Of a stretch of DNA of 33,468 bases, positions 1 to 7,573 are shown in pieces (position 1 is the stretch's first letter; each line of letters opens with the position of its first letter). The stretch spans positions 1 to 33,468 of the forward strand of contig JBAZOO010000037.1 of assembly GCA_041648735.1 (NCBI GenBank), given 5' to 3'. The notes under the pieces are model-generated. The model made no database searches, was not told the origin of the DNA, and saw nothing but the letters and a program-made list of their open reading frames with translations. Origin of the DNA: JBAZOO01 sp041648735. GTDB taxonomy: Bacteria; Verrucomicrobiota; Lentisphaeria; Oligosphaerales; CAITYL01. Made by a program: the position numbers and the translations under genes.

Positions 1-414
1 GCAATTCAATAAAAGTTACACATTTTAGAAAATAGCGTCGATCCGTCCGGCGGGAAGGGCCGCCGGCCCGACCCGCCGGTCAAGGGACTTTTGCCAATGT
101 CCAGGCAGGGGCAACGCCCCTGCACCCAGGCCCCCCCGTTTTGGCGTGCCATCGGTACGCCGGGAGATCGTCAACATCCGGATTTCCGATTTTCGAATGC
201 CTGGACGGCAGATCCCCCGCGTACCTACGGCACGCGAACCATTGGCAACAACCTGAAGCAGGGGCGCCGCCCCTGCCGATTGTCCGCCTGTCCTTACGGG
301 ACAGGTCACGCCCGCCCGATCGCGATTTCGATCCCGATTCCGATTTCGATCACTATGGGAAGAAGGCCCATGGGATGCCTGTGGACTGCATTTGCGTTTT
401 GCGGCCAACAACCA
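1..414. other. non-coding flank distal to the CRISPR leader
   Basis: I see no credible gene here. Open frames that cross this stretch run on into the CRISPR repeats and have no family signature. It contains a short hairpin-like GGGGC...GCCCC segment around 109-121 and a low-complexity run of GAT/TTTC words at about 316-352 just before the array. This is the trailer side of the array, because cas genes and leader lie at the other end. Confidence 0.6.
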
Positions 415-2150
415 GGACCATCCCCACGGGCGTGGGGAAGAGTTCGCACGGAGCCCACGGAGGCCACGGCGAAAAGGACCATCCCACGGGCGTGGGGAAG
501 AGGGATCGGTGACACGCAGGGCGGCATTCTTCCCCGGACCATCCCCACGGGCGTGGGGAAGAGTGGTGCTCGTCGCTGTCGGCGCTGATCGACATCGGAC
601 CATCCCCACGGGCGTGGGGAAGAGGGCAGCAGCAGCCGCCGCCAGTCCCGCCGGGGCGGACCATCCCCACGGGCGTGGGGAAGAGGTTCAGCTCCACCTC
701 CCCGATTTGGAGGGAGAAGGACCATCCCCACGGGCGTGGGGAAGAGTCCCTGGCGTTCCGTGTTCTTTCATCGAGACGCGGACCATCCCCACGGGCGTGG
801 GGAAGAGCACACGCGGTGTGCCTGGAAATTGGCCGAGTTCGGACCATCCCCACGGGCGTGGGGAAGAGACCGCTGGGGTCCGTGACATGCAGCGCGGCGT
901 TGGACCATCCCCACGGGCGTGGGGAAGAGCTGAATACCACGCTTTCGACGTGGGGTACGCTCGGACCATCCCCACGGGCGTGGGGAAGAGCCCTCCCCCA
1001 ACGCCGCCGGCACTTCGACGGCCGGACCATCCCCACGGGCGTGGGGAAGAGGCCTGTTCCCGTTCGGTGGCGGCGGTGAGTGCCGGACCATCCCCACGGG
1101 CGTGGGGAAGAGGTAAAATCACCGGCGATTTGAAGCTGTTTGACAGGACCATCCCCACGGGCGTGGGGAAGAGTACCGGCGTCGGCACCCATCGGACGCT
1201 CTTGACGGACCATCCCCACGGGCGTGGGGAAGAGCAAGAGGCAATCAATCGTGAATGCAACCACCGCGGACCATCCCCACGGGCGTGGGGAAGAGGCGTC
1301 ACGTGCGACACGGAAGTGTTCGTCGGCCGGACCATCCCCACGGGCGTGGGGAAGAGCATGATGAAAACCCCCTACCAATCGCAGCTCACGGACCATCCCC
1401 ACGGGCGTGGGGAAGAGCCGAGCACTGCCGATTCGGCGGTGGTGAGCGACGGACCATCCCCACGGGCGTGGGGAAGAGTGCAAATTGTGAGGCGACCAGC
1501 TCGCTGGCAACGGACCATCCCCACGGGCGTGGGGAAGAGGCGTGGCGGGCTGGATATCGAAAAGGTTGGGGCGGACCATCCCCACGGGCGTGGGGAAGAG
1601 TGCGTGCTCCCGATCCATTGGTTCAGGCCGTGCGGACCATCCCCACGGGCGTGGGGAAGAGTAAGCAAATAGGCGCGGACAAACCCGGTGATGCGGACCA
1701 TCCCCACGGGCGTGGGGAAGAGCCATGGCGATATCCTCCCTATTATTTGAGGTGCGGACCATCCCCACGGGCGTGGGGAAGAGTCGGCCACGTTCAGGCG
1801 CACGTATTGGGCGGTGAGGACCATCCCCACGGGCGTGGGGAAGAGGCGGGGATGCCAGTGGCGGCGGCGACGATGTGCGGACCATCCCCACGGGCGTGGG
1901 GAAGAGGGGTCGAGACGGTCGCCGCCGGAGCGCAGCGCCGGACCATCCCCACGGGCGTGGGGAAGAGAGCAGGATGTGTGCCGCCCCGAGCTGGCGGAGC
2001 GGACCATCCCCACGGGCGTGGGGAAGAGCGTTGGCGTGTGGATCTACGGGCTCGCCGCGCCGGACCATCCCCACGGGCGTGGGGAAGAGAGCGCGAACGC
2101 AAATACTTACGACCTCGACGGCGGACCATCCCCACGGGCGTGGGGAAGAG
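415..2150 (-). CRISPR. type I-E CRISPR array, 29 repeats and 28 spacers
   Basis: Twenty-nine copies of a 28-base repeat with core CCCCACGGGCGTGGGG start at 415, 476, 536, 597 and then every 61 bases to 1756. They continue at 1818, 1879, 1940, 2001, 2062 and 2123. Spacers are 33 bases except the one at 1784-1817, which is 34. Read on the minus strand the repeat begins CTCTTCCCC and ends GGGGATGGTCC, usually followed by G, which is the familiar I-E form with an internal palindrome cut by Cas6e. The repeat at 476-502 has lost one C, and it lies near the end far from the leader, as expected of an old end. Cas genes on the same strand end 195 bases away at cas2. Transcription is therefore inferred from high to low coordinates, so the spacer at 2090-2122 is the newest. 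Confidence 0.98.
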
Positions 2151-2345
2151 AGGAACTGGTAGTGGGTAGCCCGGGCGGAACCCACTATAGGTAGGGGTAT
2201 TCGTTTTTCAAAGACCGGGCCGGCCCCATGGCATCACCAAGGCCGGAGGGGGCGGAAGCGCGGGCGCCGATCCGTGATCCGCGCCGGATAGGCAGCCCAG
2301 GGCCAACGGCAGGCATGGGCCAGCAAAAAGATCCGGCGCAACCCG
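2151..2345 (-). promoter_or_regulatory. CRISPR leader with predicted pre-crRNA promoter
   Basis: This is the gap between the cas2 stop and the first repeat. On the minus strand it holds TTGAAA (2206-2211) and TATAGT (2184-2189) separated by 16 bases, a good sigma-70-type promoter. It would start transcription near 2177, about 27 bases before the first repeat. No gene is seen in it. In I-E systems the leader-repeat junction is where Cas1-Cas2 inserts new spacers. The promoter is predicted from sequence only. Confidence 0.7.
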
Positions 2346-2708
2346 TCAGAAAGGCATGTCACCCCTTGGATCAGTGGCAGGGAAAGCGATGCCCGGCGCG
2401 TCTTCCTCCAGGGACTGTTGCTCTTCCTGGCCATCCCATTTTTCGGCAATCAGTTGCAAGCCGTCGAACTCGGCGATGCGCCGGCCGGTGTCACCCCATG
2501 TTTGGATTTCGAAGCCCTGGCAGTTCTTGCTGGTGGCAATCATCAGCAGCCCCATGTCCGGCGCGTTGCGGCGGATGTACTCCAAGGTTTTTTCGCGGGT
2601 GCGCCGGTTGATGGTGCCGACAAAGACGTTGGGCTTGGGTTCGATGAACCAGCGCTTGAGCAGGCCGCGGATGGCCGGCGGGGTGTCGTTGGCGACGAGG
2701 ACGGTCAT
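2346..2708 (-). CDS. cas2: CRISPR-associated endonuclease-like protein Cas2 (type I-E)
   Basis: Cas2e forms the integrase complex with Cas1 that inserts new spacers at the leader end. The 120-residue protein begins MTVLVANDTPPAIRGLLKRW and carries NVFVGTINRRTRE at about 27-39. It ends in a tail rich in E, D and P, which is longer than the core fold needs. E. coli Cas2 is 94 residues and shares the same start style and the GLLMI...NCQGFE-type strand. The ATG at 2708 was chosen because it overlaps the cas1 stop (ATGA), a normal coupling in this operon. An open frame continues upstream, but it is a shadow of cas1. It is the last gene before the leader and array. Confidence 0.95.
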   Translation of the reverse strand: MTVLVANDTPPAIRGLLKRWFIEPKPNVFVGTINRRTREKTLEYIRRNAPDMGLLMIATSKNCQGFEIQTWGDTGRRIAEFDGLQLIAEKWDGQEEQQSLEEDAPGIAFPATDPRGDMPF

Positions 2709-3538
2709 GCGAGCAGCTCCTCCAGCAACTTGGGCAGCCGTTGCAACAGCTTGGCCTCCTCGATCTTGAGCTTCAGCAAGCGGATGGCGTCCCTCTCCGC
2801 ATGCCTGGGATTGAGGCTGACGGCCTGGAAGGCGGCGGGCAGGGTAGTCTCCGGCTTGAAGATGTCGGCCACGTCGAAGACAAACGGCAGGGTGCCGGCG
2901 ACATGGATGAAGCCGAGCTGGGGCAGGTAGCCCAGCGAGCAGACGACGGCGGTGCAGAGCGCATAAAGCGCCGCATTGGCGGCGGAGACGGCACGGTTGA
3001 TCTCGTCCGCCAAGTCCCACTGGTCCGGGTTGTAGTTGCGCCCCTTCCAGGTGACGCCGAAGCGGATGCCCATTTCCTGGTAGAGGGCCTTCACCCGCTG
3101 CCCCTCCAGCAGCCGCAGGTTGTCAACGCCCACATCGGCGACGTCCACGCCGGGGAAGCGCAGGGAGAACATGCGCCGGGCGATCTCGGCGCGGCGTTTG
3201 GGGTTGGCATAGGCTTCGGCCTGGCGGCGGGCGCGGGCATTGTCATGGGTCGGGGTGGCGCCGAAGGCATAGAAGTGCATGCCCTCCTCGCCGATCCAGC
3301 AGAGCGGCGTGTTGGAGACGGCGCAGGCGCGGATGGCGGCGTGCGTCACCGTGGTGCCGGGGCCGAGCATGAGCACGCTGACCGTGGCCACGGGGATGCG
3401 CAGCACGGTGCGGTCGGCGCCGATCCACTTGACGCTGGAGTCGTCCACCTCCAGGCGGCCATGCTCCAGATACAGCGGCGTCCAGCGTTCCGTGGCGGGG
3501 GTCAGGGTGTCGAGCGGCGGGCGTTCGAAAACCGGCAT
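2705..3538 (-). CDS. cas1: CRISPR-associated integrase Cas1 (type I-E)
   Basis: Cas1 is the catalytic subunit of the spacer-integration complex. The 277-residue protein has the Cas1e pattern. The metal-binding residues fit E145 (LRLLEGQRVKALY), H212 (GFIHVAG) and D222/D225 (FVFDVADIFK), matching E141, H208, D218 and D221 of E. coli Cas1. All are present, so it looks active. Its start at 3538 lies three bases after the cas5e stop, and its stop overlaps the cas2 start. Length is close to the usual figure of about 300. Confidence 0.97.
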   Translation of the reverse strand: MPVFERPPLDTLTPATERWTPLYLEHGRLEVDDSSVKWIGADRTVLRIPVATVSVLMLGPGTTVTHAAIRACAVSNTPLCWIGEEGMHFYAFGATPTHDNARARRQAEAYANPKRRAEIARRMFSLRFPGVDVADVGVDNLRLLEGQRVKALYQEMGIRFGVTWKGRNYNPDQWDLADEINRAVSAANAALYALCTAVVCSLGYLPQLGFIHVAGTLPFVFDVADIFKPETTLPAAFQAVSLNPRHAERDAIRLLKLKIEEAKLLQRLPKLLEELLA

Positions 3539-3541
3539 CGG

Positions 3542-4228
3542 TTAGCCCTCCGGCGCTTGCGCCGGTTGCTGGAGGATGCGGCGCGGCTTGAACTCGCGGG
3601 TCTTGAAGTTGAGCGGCGCGTCCATGAGCGTGTCAGTGCCCTCGGCGAACGACGCGGCATCCGTCACCGTGTTGAACTGCTCCAGCCGTTGCCCTGCCAA
3701 GCCAAGGGCCGCCAGCGCCGCCGGTTCCGAGTCCGCCAGCCCACGCAGCACCGGAGCGGCGGGGATGCAGGACTTGCGCCCGAACCAGATGCCCCAGTGC
3801 GGATTCCGCAACGCCGCCGCGACCTCCGTCAGGGCGTCGCGCGAACCCGCGAGGATCACGCCAAAGCGGGCGTCGAGCAGGTATTGGCGGTGGGTGATGA
3901 CCGCGTCTTTGCTGATGGCACCACTGGCCTTGCGCGTGTCCAAGACGGTATGGTAGTCCTCCAGCCGGCGGATGGGCAGCGGTTCCCGCCATCCCTCCGG
4001 CTGGCGCGGGATGGCGAGCACGGTCAGGCGCATGGCGCCGAGGCGGACCAGCCACGCTTGTTCGTCGGCGGAGCCTTTGGCGGCACCCAGGGCGGCGCAG
4101 ACCATGCCAAGGATGCCGCTGCGGGTCGGGTGCAGCGCGGTGGTGCGGCGCTGGAAGCGGCTGGCATGCCCCCAGCTCATCAGCGGCGCATCCAGCATGA
4201 GCGCGAGGAAGGCCGGATCAGTTGACAT
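3542..4228 (-). CDS. cas5e: Cascade subunit Cas5e (CasD)
   Basis: Cas5e caps the 5' handle of the crRNA in the Cascade surveillance complex. The 228-residue protein (E. coli CasD is 224) has the family start FLALMLDAPLMSWG at about 6-19, followed by RFQRRTTALHPTRSGILGM, which fits the Cas5 N-terminal RAMP fold. FGRKSCIPAAP at about 150-160 is also typical. I chose the ATG at 4228, which has AGAGGA about ten bases upstream, over a start 27 bases earlier. The gene overlaps the end of cas7e by 11 bases, indicating coupled translation. Confidence 0.95.
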   Translation of the reverse strand: MSTDPAFLALMLDAPLMSWGHASRFQRRTTALHPTRSGILGMVCAALGAAKGSADEQAWLVRLGAMRLTVLAIPRQPEGWREPLPIRRLEDYHTVLDTRKASGAISKDAVITHRQYLLDARFGVILAGSRDALTEVAAALRNPHWGIWFGRKSCIPAAPVLRGLADSEPAALAALGLAGQRLEQFNTVTDAASFAEGTDTLMDAPLNFKTREFKPRRILQQPAQAPEG

Positions 4229-5402
4229 GGGCGACAATCCTCTGGCAGAAATCATTTAAGCCGGTGTCGGGAATTGCCAGTTCGGCGACCGTGGCGATGC
4301 TCCACGTCTTTTTCAACGCCTCGTGGTGCGCCTTCATTGCCTCGACCGATGCGGCAGCCAAGCCGTCCTTGCCCCGCACCGGCTTCTCGAAGGCGTTGAT
4401 GAGCTGGATCGGCTGGCCTTGGTCTTTGACGATGCCGAGTACATAGACCGGAAGCGTGTGGGCGTTCATCGAGTTCTTGCGGGCGCCGGGCACGGCTTGC
4501 AACGTGGCGCGGATAAAGGTGTCCACGATTTTCCGGCGAACATTCACGTTTTCGTCGCCAGCGAGACATGACAAATTGGCTGTTGGATTTCCCTTTTTAT
4601 CTTTTTGAGCAAAGAGCAAATCCAGGTTTAGCGCGGCGTAACGGTAGTAGCAGGCGGAGTTGAACTCCAGCGTGCCGGTCATGCCGGCCCCGGCGTCATC
4701 GCTATCCTTGAGGTCATCCACGGCGGCGAAGAAATCCAGATCCGTGTCAGACTTGTGCGTGGACAGCGCATGGCTGAACATGCCAGCGCCTTCGACGGTG
4801 AGCGAGTGGTCGCTGGCGACCATGCGCCCGAAGATGGCAATGTCGGCGGCGTCCTTGAGTTGAACGCTTTTTACGGCTTCTTTGCACGCTTTTTTGACCG
4901 CCTCACTCCGGGTCGTGTCGGCGTCTTTCTTCTTGCTTTTCTTGGCTTTTGCTTCCCCTTCGGCCGACACTGGGACGGCGTCTTCTGGCGCCATTTCTTT
5001 CAATGCCGCAGCAACCTTGTCCGCAATGGCTTGAATTTCAGCCGGAGAAAGAAACATCAGGGTTTTTACTTGCAGCGTGCCATCTTTTTTCTCCTTGTCG
5101 TCATCAAAGGTGGCCAGATAATCGCCCACCGCCTTGGCGGCGTCAAGCGCCTTGGCCGCATCCACTCCTTTAGCTTGGATGGCGTCCGCCAGCGGTTGGA
5201 CGATCAATCGGCTGCGCTGGCCCTTAAAAGCATCGGGCTGGATCTCCTGCGCCAGCTCGCGGATGGCGCGTTTCAGGCATTGGCTGGAGATGCGGGCGCG
5301 GGTGCAGCCGCCGAAGACGGCGCTCTTGGGCGCGCCGACGTCGTCACGATTCAAACAGGAGACGGGGAACGACTGGAGGATGTGCAATTCAATGAGTTTC
5401 AT
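4218..5402 (-). CDS. cas7e: Cascade backbone subunit Cas7e (CasC/Cse4)
   Basis: Cas7e is the six-copy backbone that holds the crRNA spacer. The 394-residue protein starts MKLIELHILQSFPVSCLNRD and continues GAPKSAVFGGCTRARISSQC, both hallmark Cas7e segments. The E. coli protein is 363 residues. The extra length is largely a lysine-rich loop around 148-170 (KAKKSKKKDAD). Other family signatures are ADIAIFGRM, MFSHALSTH and NSMNAHTLP. The ATG at 5402 has AAGGAAG upstream. The gene begins 35 bases after the restored stop of the RhuM-Fic gene, so that gene sits directly in front of the backbone gene. Confidence 0.96.
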   Translation of the reverse strand: MKLIELHILQSFPVSCLNRDDVGAPKSAVFGGCTRARISSQCLKRAIRELAQEIQPDAFKGQRSRLIVQPLADAIQAKGVDAAKALDAAKAVGDYLATFDDDKEKKDGTLQVKTLMFLSPAEIQAIADKVAAALKEMAPEDAVPVSAEGEAKAKKSKKKDADTTRSEAVKKACKEAVKSVQLKDAADIAIFGRMVASDHSLTVEGAGMFSHALSTHKSDTDLDFFAAVDDLKDSDDAGAGMTGTLEFNSACYYRYAALNLDLLFAQKDKKGNPTANLSCLAGDENVNVRRKIVDTFIRATLQAVPGARKNSMNAHTLPVYVLGIVKDQGQPIQLINAFEKPVRGKDGLAAASVEAMKAHHEALKKTWSIATVAELAIPDTGLNDFCQRIVAHVN

Positions 5403-5437
5403 GGGGCTGGCTTCCTTGGGTTCTGGGTGGTTTGGAC

Positions 5438-6399
5438 TCAGGCTAACAGGTGTTCGACAATCCGGCAAAGCGTTTCTTTCTCCGCGGGCCGGCTCCCGGC
5501 GATCATCAGAGTCACGGCCACCAGGGTCGCGTCCGCCAGACGTTTGGCGCCGTCTGGCCGGTAAAGAGCGCGGTTCCTCTCCAGGAACCAGAGGAACAAT
5601 GCGGCGGCGATGCGCTTGTTGCCATCAATGAACGAATGGTTCTGACGAGGAAATAGAGCAGGTTCGCGGCCTTCGCTTCCAAGGTGGGATAGACTTCCTT
5701 GCCGCCGAAGGTCTGGAACACGGTGGCCAGCGAACTCCGCAGGCTGTCGTCCTTCTCCAGGCCGAAATGGACTGAGGCGGCGAATTTCTCCTTCAGTTGG
5801 GCGATGGCGCCAATGGCGTCCGCGTAGGAGATGGCCGCCACCGCGCCAGTCTGGCCAGTGGCAGGCCCGACCCGCTGATGGTCGTAGTCATCGAGCAGAT
5901 CCAGCGCCCGGGTGAAATCGGCGACAACCCGCAAGAGGGCCAGCGCTTCGTCGCCGGTGACGGCGTGTCCATCAATCACGCTTTCCACCAGCCGCACGGC
6001 CTGTTTCAACTCGGCCAACCGTTTTTCGTTCACCGTGTAGCCGCGCACCAGATGTTCGCGAAGCACGCGGGTGGCCCATTGCCGGAATTGCACGCCGCGC
6101 TTCGAGTTCACGCGGTAGCCGACGGAGATGATGGCATCCAGATTATAGACCCGGACACGGCGATTGACCGTGCGGGAACCTTCCCGGCGAACTACCGAGG
6201 AATCCTCGGAAGTTGCCACTTCGTCAAGCTCGCCATCCTGGTAAATGTTGCGAAGATGCAAGCCGATGGTGTCGCTGTCTTTGTCGAACAACTCCGCCAT
6301 CTGCCGTTGGTTGAGCCAAACCGTGTCGCGCTCCAGGCGCACTTCAACCCCGCCGCCGCCGGCGGCTTCATAAAGCAAGATTTCCCCATGGGCTTGCAT
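5438..6399 (-). pseudogene. RhuM-Fic fusion protein inside the cas operon, frameshifted before the Fic motif
   Basis: Starting at 6399 (MQAHGEILLYEAAG), about 170 residues match the RhuM (virulence protein) domain: VWLNQRQMAELFDKD, NLDAIISVGYRVNS and GVQFRQWAT. A linker and a Fic/Doc-type helical domain follow (FGGKEVYPTLEAKAANLLYFLV). At about residue 252 (near 5642-5643) the frame is lost, and the original frame runs to a stop at 5512. One frame over, the protein resumes as NHSFIDGNKRIAAALFLWFL and ends CRIVEHLLA at 5438. That restores the HxFxDGNKR catalytic motif and a normal length of about 320 residues. One base seems to be missing. Fic domains usually transfer AMP or a related group to target proteins, and RhuM's role is unclear. 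The start lies two bases after the cas6e stop, so it is embedded in the operon. It could be a recent pseudogene, a sequencing error or, less likely, a programmed shift. I see no classical slippery heptamer. Confidence 0.85.
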
Positions 6400-6401
6400 G
6401 C

Positions 6402-7022
6402 TTAGTCCTCCCCGCCGGCCACCGGTGCCAGCGCCAGCAGGCCGAAGCCGAACGCCTTGGCGGAGCCGAAGCCTTTGGTGAAGGCGTCGCGGAACACTGG
6501 TGGGTCGGTCACGGCGAGCAAGCCCTCGTATTCCACGGCGTGGTGCAGCCCCTGGTGCCCCGGCTTGGTGAACCATTCGCGCCCTTCCGGGATGATCCGC
6601 AGCGAGCCGGCGTCCACGGCAAAACCGGCGGCGGCAGCCTTGCGCCGGAGCCAGTCGCCCTGTTCTTGCGGAGTCCGCAACGGCAGGCGCTTGCGGCTGG
6701 CATTTTCCCTCTTGGTCGGGTTGGCGCGAAGCTGGAACCGGTACTGGCGGAAGGCAAAGAACGCCGGCGTTATTTCACGGGTCAGCCAGGCGTCCGGCGG
6801 GGCGGGCCAGCCCTTAGGGCGGACCGGTTCGCGGGGCGAGACGATCAGCAGCCGGTAGGCATCCTCGCGTTCGCGGCGGTCCAGGCGGGTGAGGAAATCG
6901 CGCTTTTCACCATCCCTTCCCGGGAACGCCTGCCAGACAAGCTGATGCCAGTCATACAGGTCGCGGAGCTTGAGGCGGGCGGCGGCCGCGAAATCCAAAA
7001 ATCCCTGGGTGAGGAAGCTCAT
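6402..7022 (-). CDS. cas6e: crRNA-processing endoribonuclease Cas6e (CasE/Cse3)
   Basis: Cas6e cuts the pre-crRNA at the base of each repeat hairpin and stays bound to the 3' handle. The 206-residue protein has DLYDWHQLVWQAFPGR, placing H26 where the catalytic histidine of this family lies. It also has RFQLRANPTKR at about 95-105 and the glycine-rich SAKAFGFGLLALAP near the C-terminus, both family signatures. The ATG at 7022 overlaps the cse2 stop (ATGA); longer upstream frames are shadows. In the standard I-E order cas6e follows cas5, but here it stands between cse2 and RhuM-Fic/cas7e. Confidence 0.96.
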   Translation of the reverse strand: MSFLTQGFLDFAAAARLKLRDLYDWHQLVWQAFPGRDGEKRDFLTRLDRREREDAYRLLIVSPREPVRPKGWPAPPDAWLTREITPAFFAFRQYRFQLRANPTKRENASRKRLPLRTPQEQGDWLRRKAAAAGFAVDAGSLRIIPEGREWFTKPGHQGLHHAVEYEGLLAVTDPPVFRDAFTKGFGSAKAFGFGLLALAPVAGGED

Positions 7023-7573
7023 GGCGCGGCCTCCCCGGCGGTCGGCTGCGGCGCGCCGGCATCTTCTGTATCCAATAGCTCCGGATTGATGGACGCCTCC
7101 GCCTCTGCCGCGCCCCAGAAGGCCGTGGCCCATTCAATCTTGACCCGCTCGTACTTCCACCAGAGCAGGTCGGAAAGCAGCCGCGTGTAATTCACGCGCT
7201 GTCCCTTGGCCAGCGCGGCACGGACGACCGGCCCGACGCGCTCGGCGATCTCGGCGGCGTCGCAGGTCAGGAGGCGTTTGAAGCGGAGTTCGAACGAGTT
7301 GTGTTCCTTGACCAAGTGGCGGAGGGTGTCGCCCAGATTGCCGGCGGCAAGGGTGTCCGCCTCTGGGTCAATCGCCCAGAGGGCGGCAACGGTTTCGTAA
7401 GCGCGGTCGCCAATGGCGTTGGGGAAGCCGCCGAGCAGCGGCCAGGCCCGGGGAAGCCGGCTTTCGCTCAAGGCGCCGCGCAGGTTGGCCAGGGCCCCCC
7501 GGTCGTTCCTGTACTGCTGCAAGAAAGCCATGAAGCTGACGGCGGCTTTTGGGTGTAGATGGGGATCATTCAC
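7019..7573 (-). CDS. cse2: Cascade small subunit Cse2 (CasB)
   Basis: Cse2 forms the dimer lining the inner face of Cascade and stabilises the displaced DNA strand. The 184-residue, mostly helical protein has the family pattern RGALANLRGAL near 25-35, FELRFKRLLTCD near 93-104 and VNYTRLLSDLLWW near 126-138. E. coli CasB is 160 residues, and the excess is an acidic, proline-containing tail. It overlaps cse1 upstream and cas6e downstream by four bases each, so all three are translationally coupled. Confidence 0.93.
   Translation of the reverse strand: MNDPHLHPKAAVSFMAFLQQYRNDRGALANLRGALSESRLPRAWPLLGGFPNAIGDRAYETVAALWAIDPEADTLAAGNLGDTLRHLVKEHNSFELRFKRLLTCDAAEIAERVGPVVRAALAKGQRVNYTRLLSDLLWWKYERVKIEWATAFWGAAEAEASINPELLDTEDAGAPQPTAGEAAP

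Noticed and set aside
353..2194. Long open frames across the CRISPR array on both strands with repeating PRPWGW or HPHGRGEE words
   Set aside because: They are translations of the 61-base repeat-spacer period; the repeats and cas genes explain them fully.
5630..5650. Programmed frameshifting in the RhuM-Fic gene
   Set aside because: No slippery heptamer or obvious downstream structure is seen at the shift; a missing base or read error is the simpler explanation, so it is kept only as a remote option.
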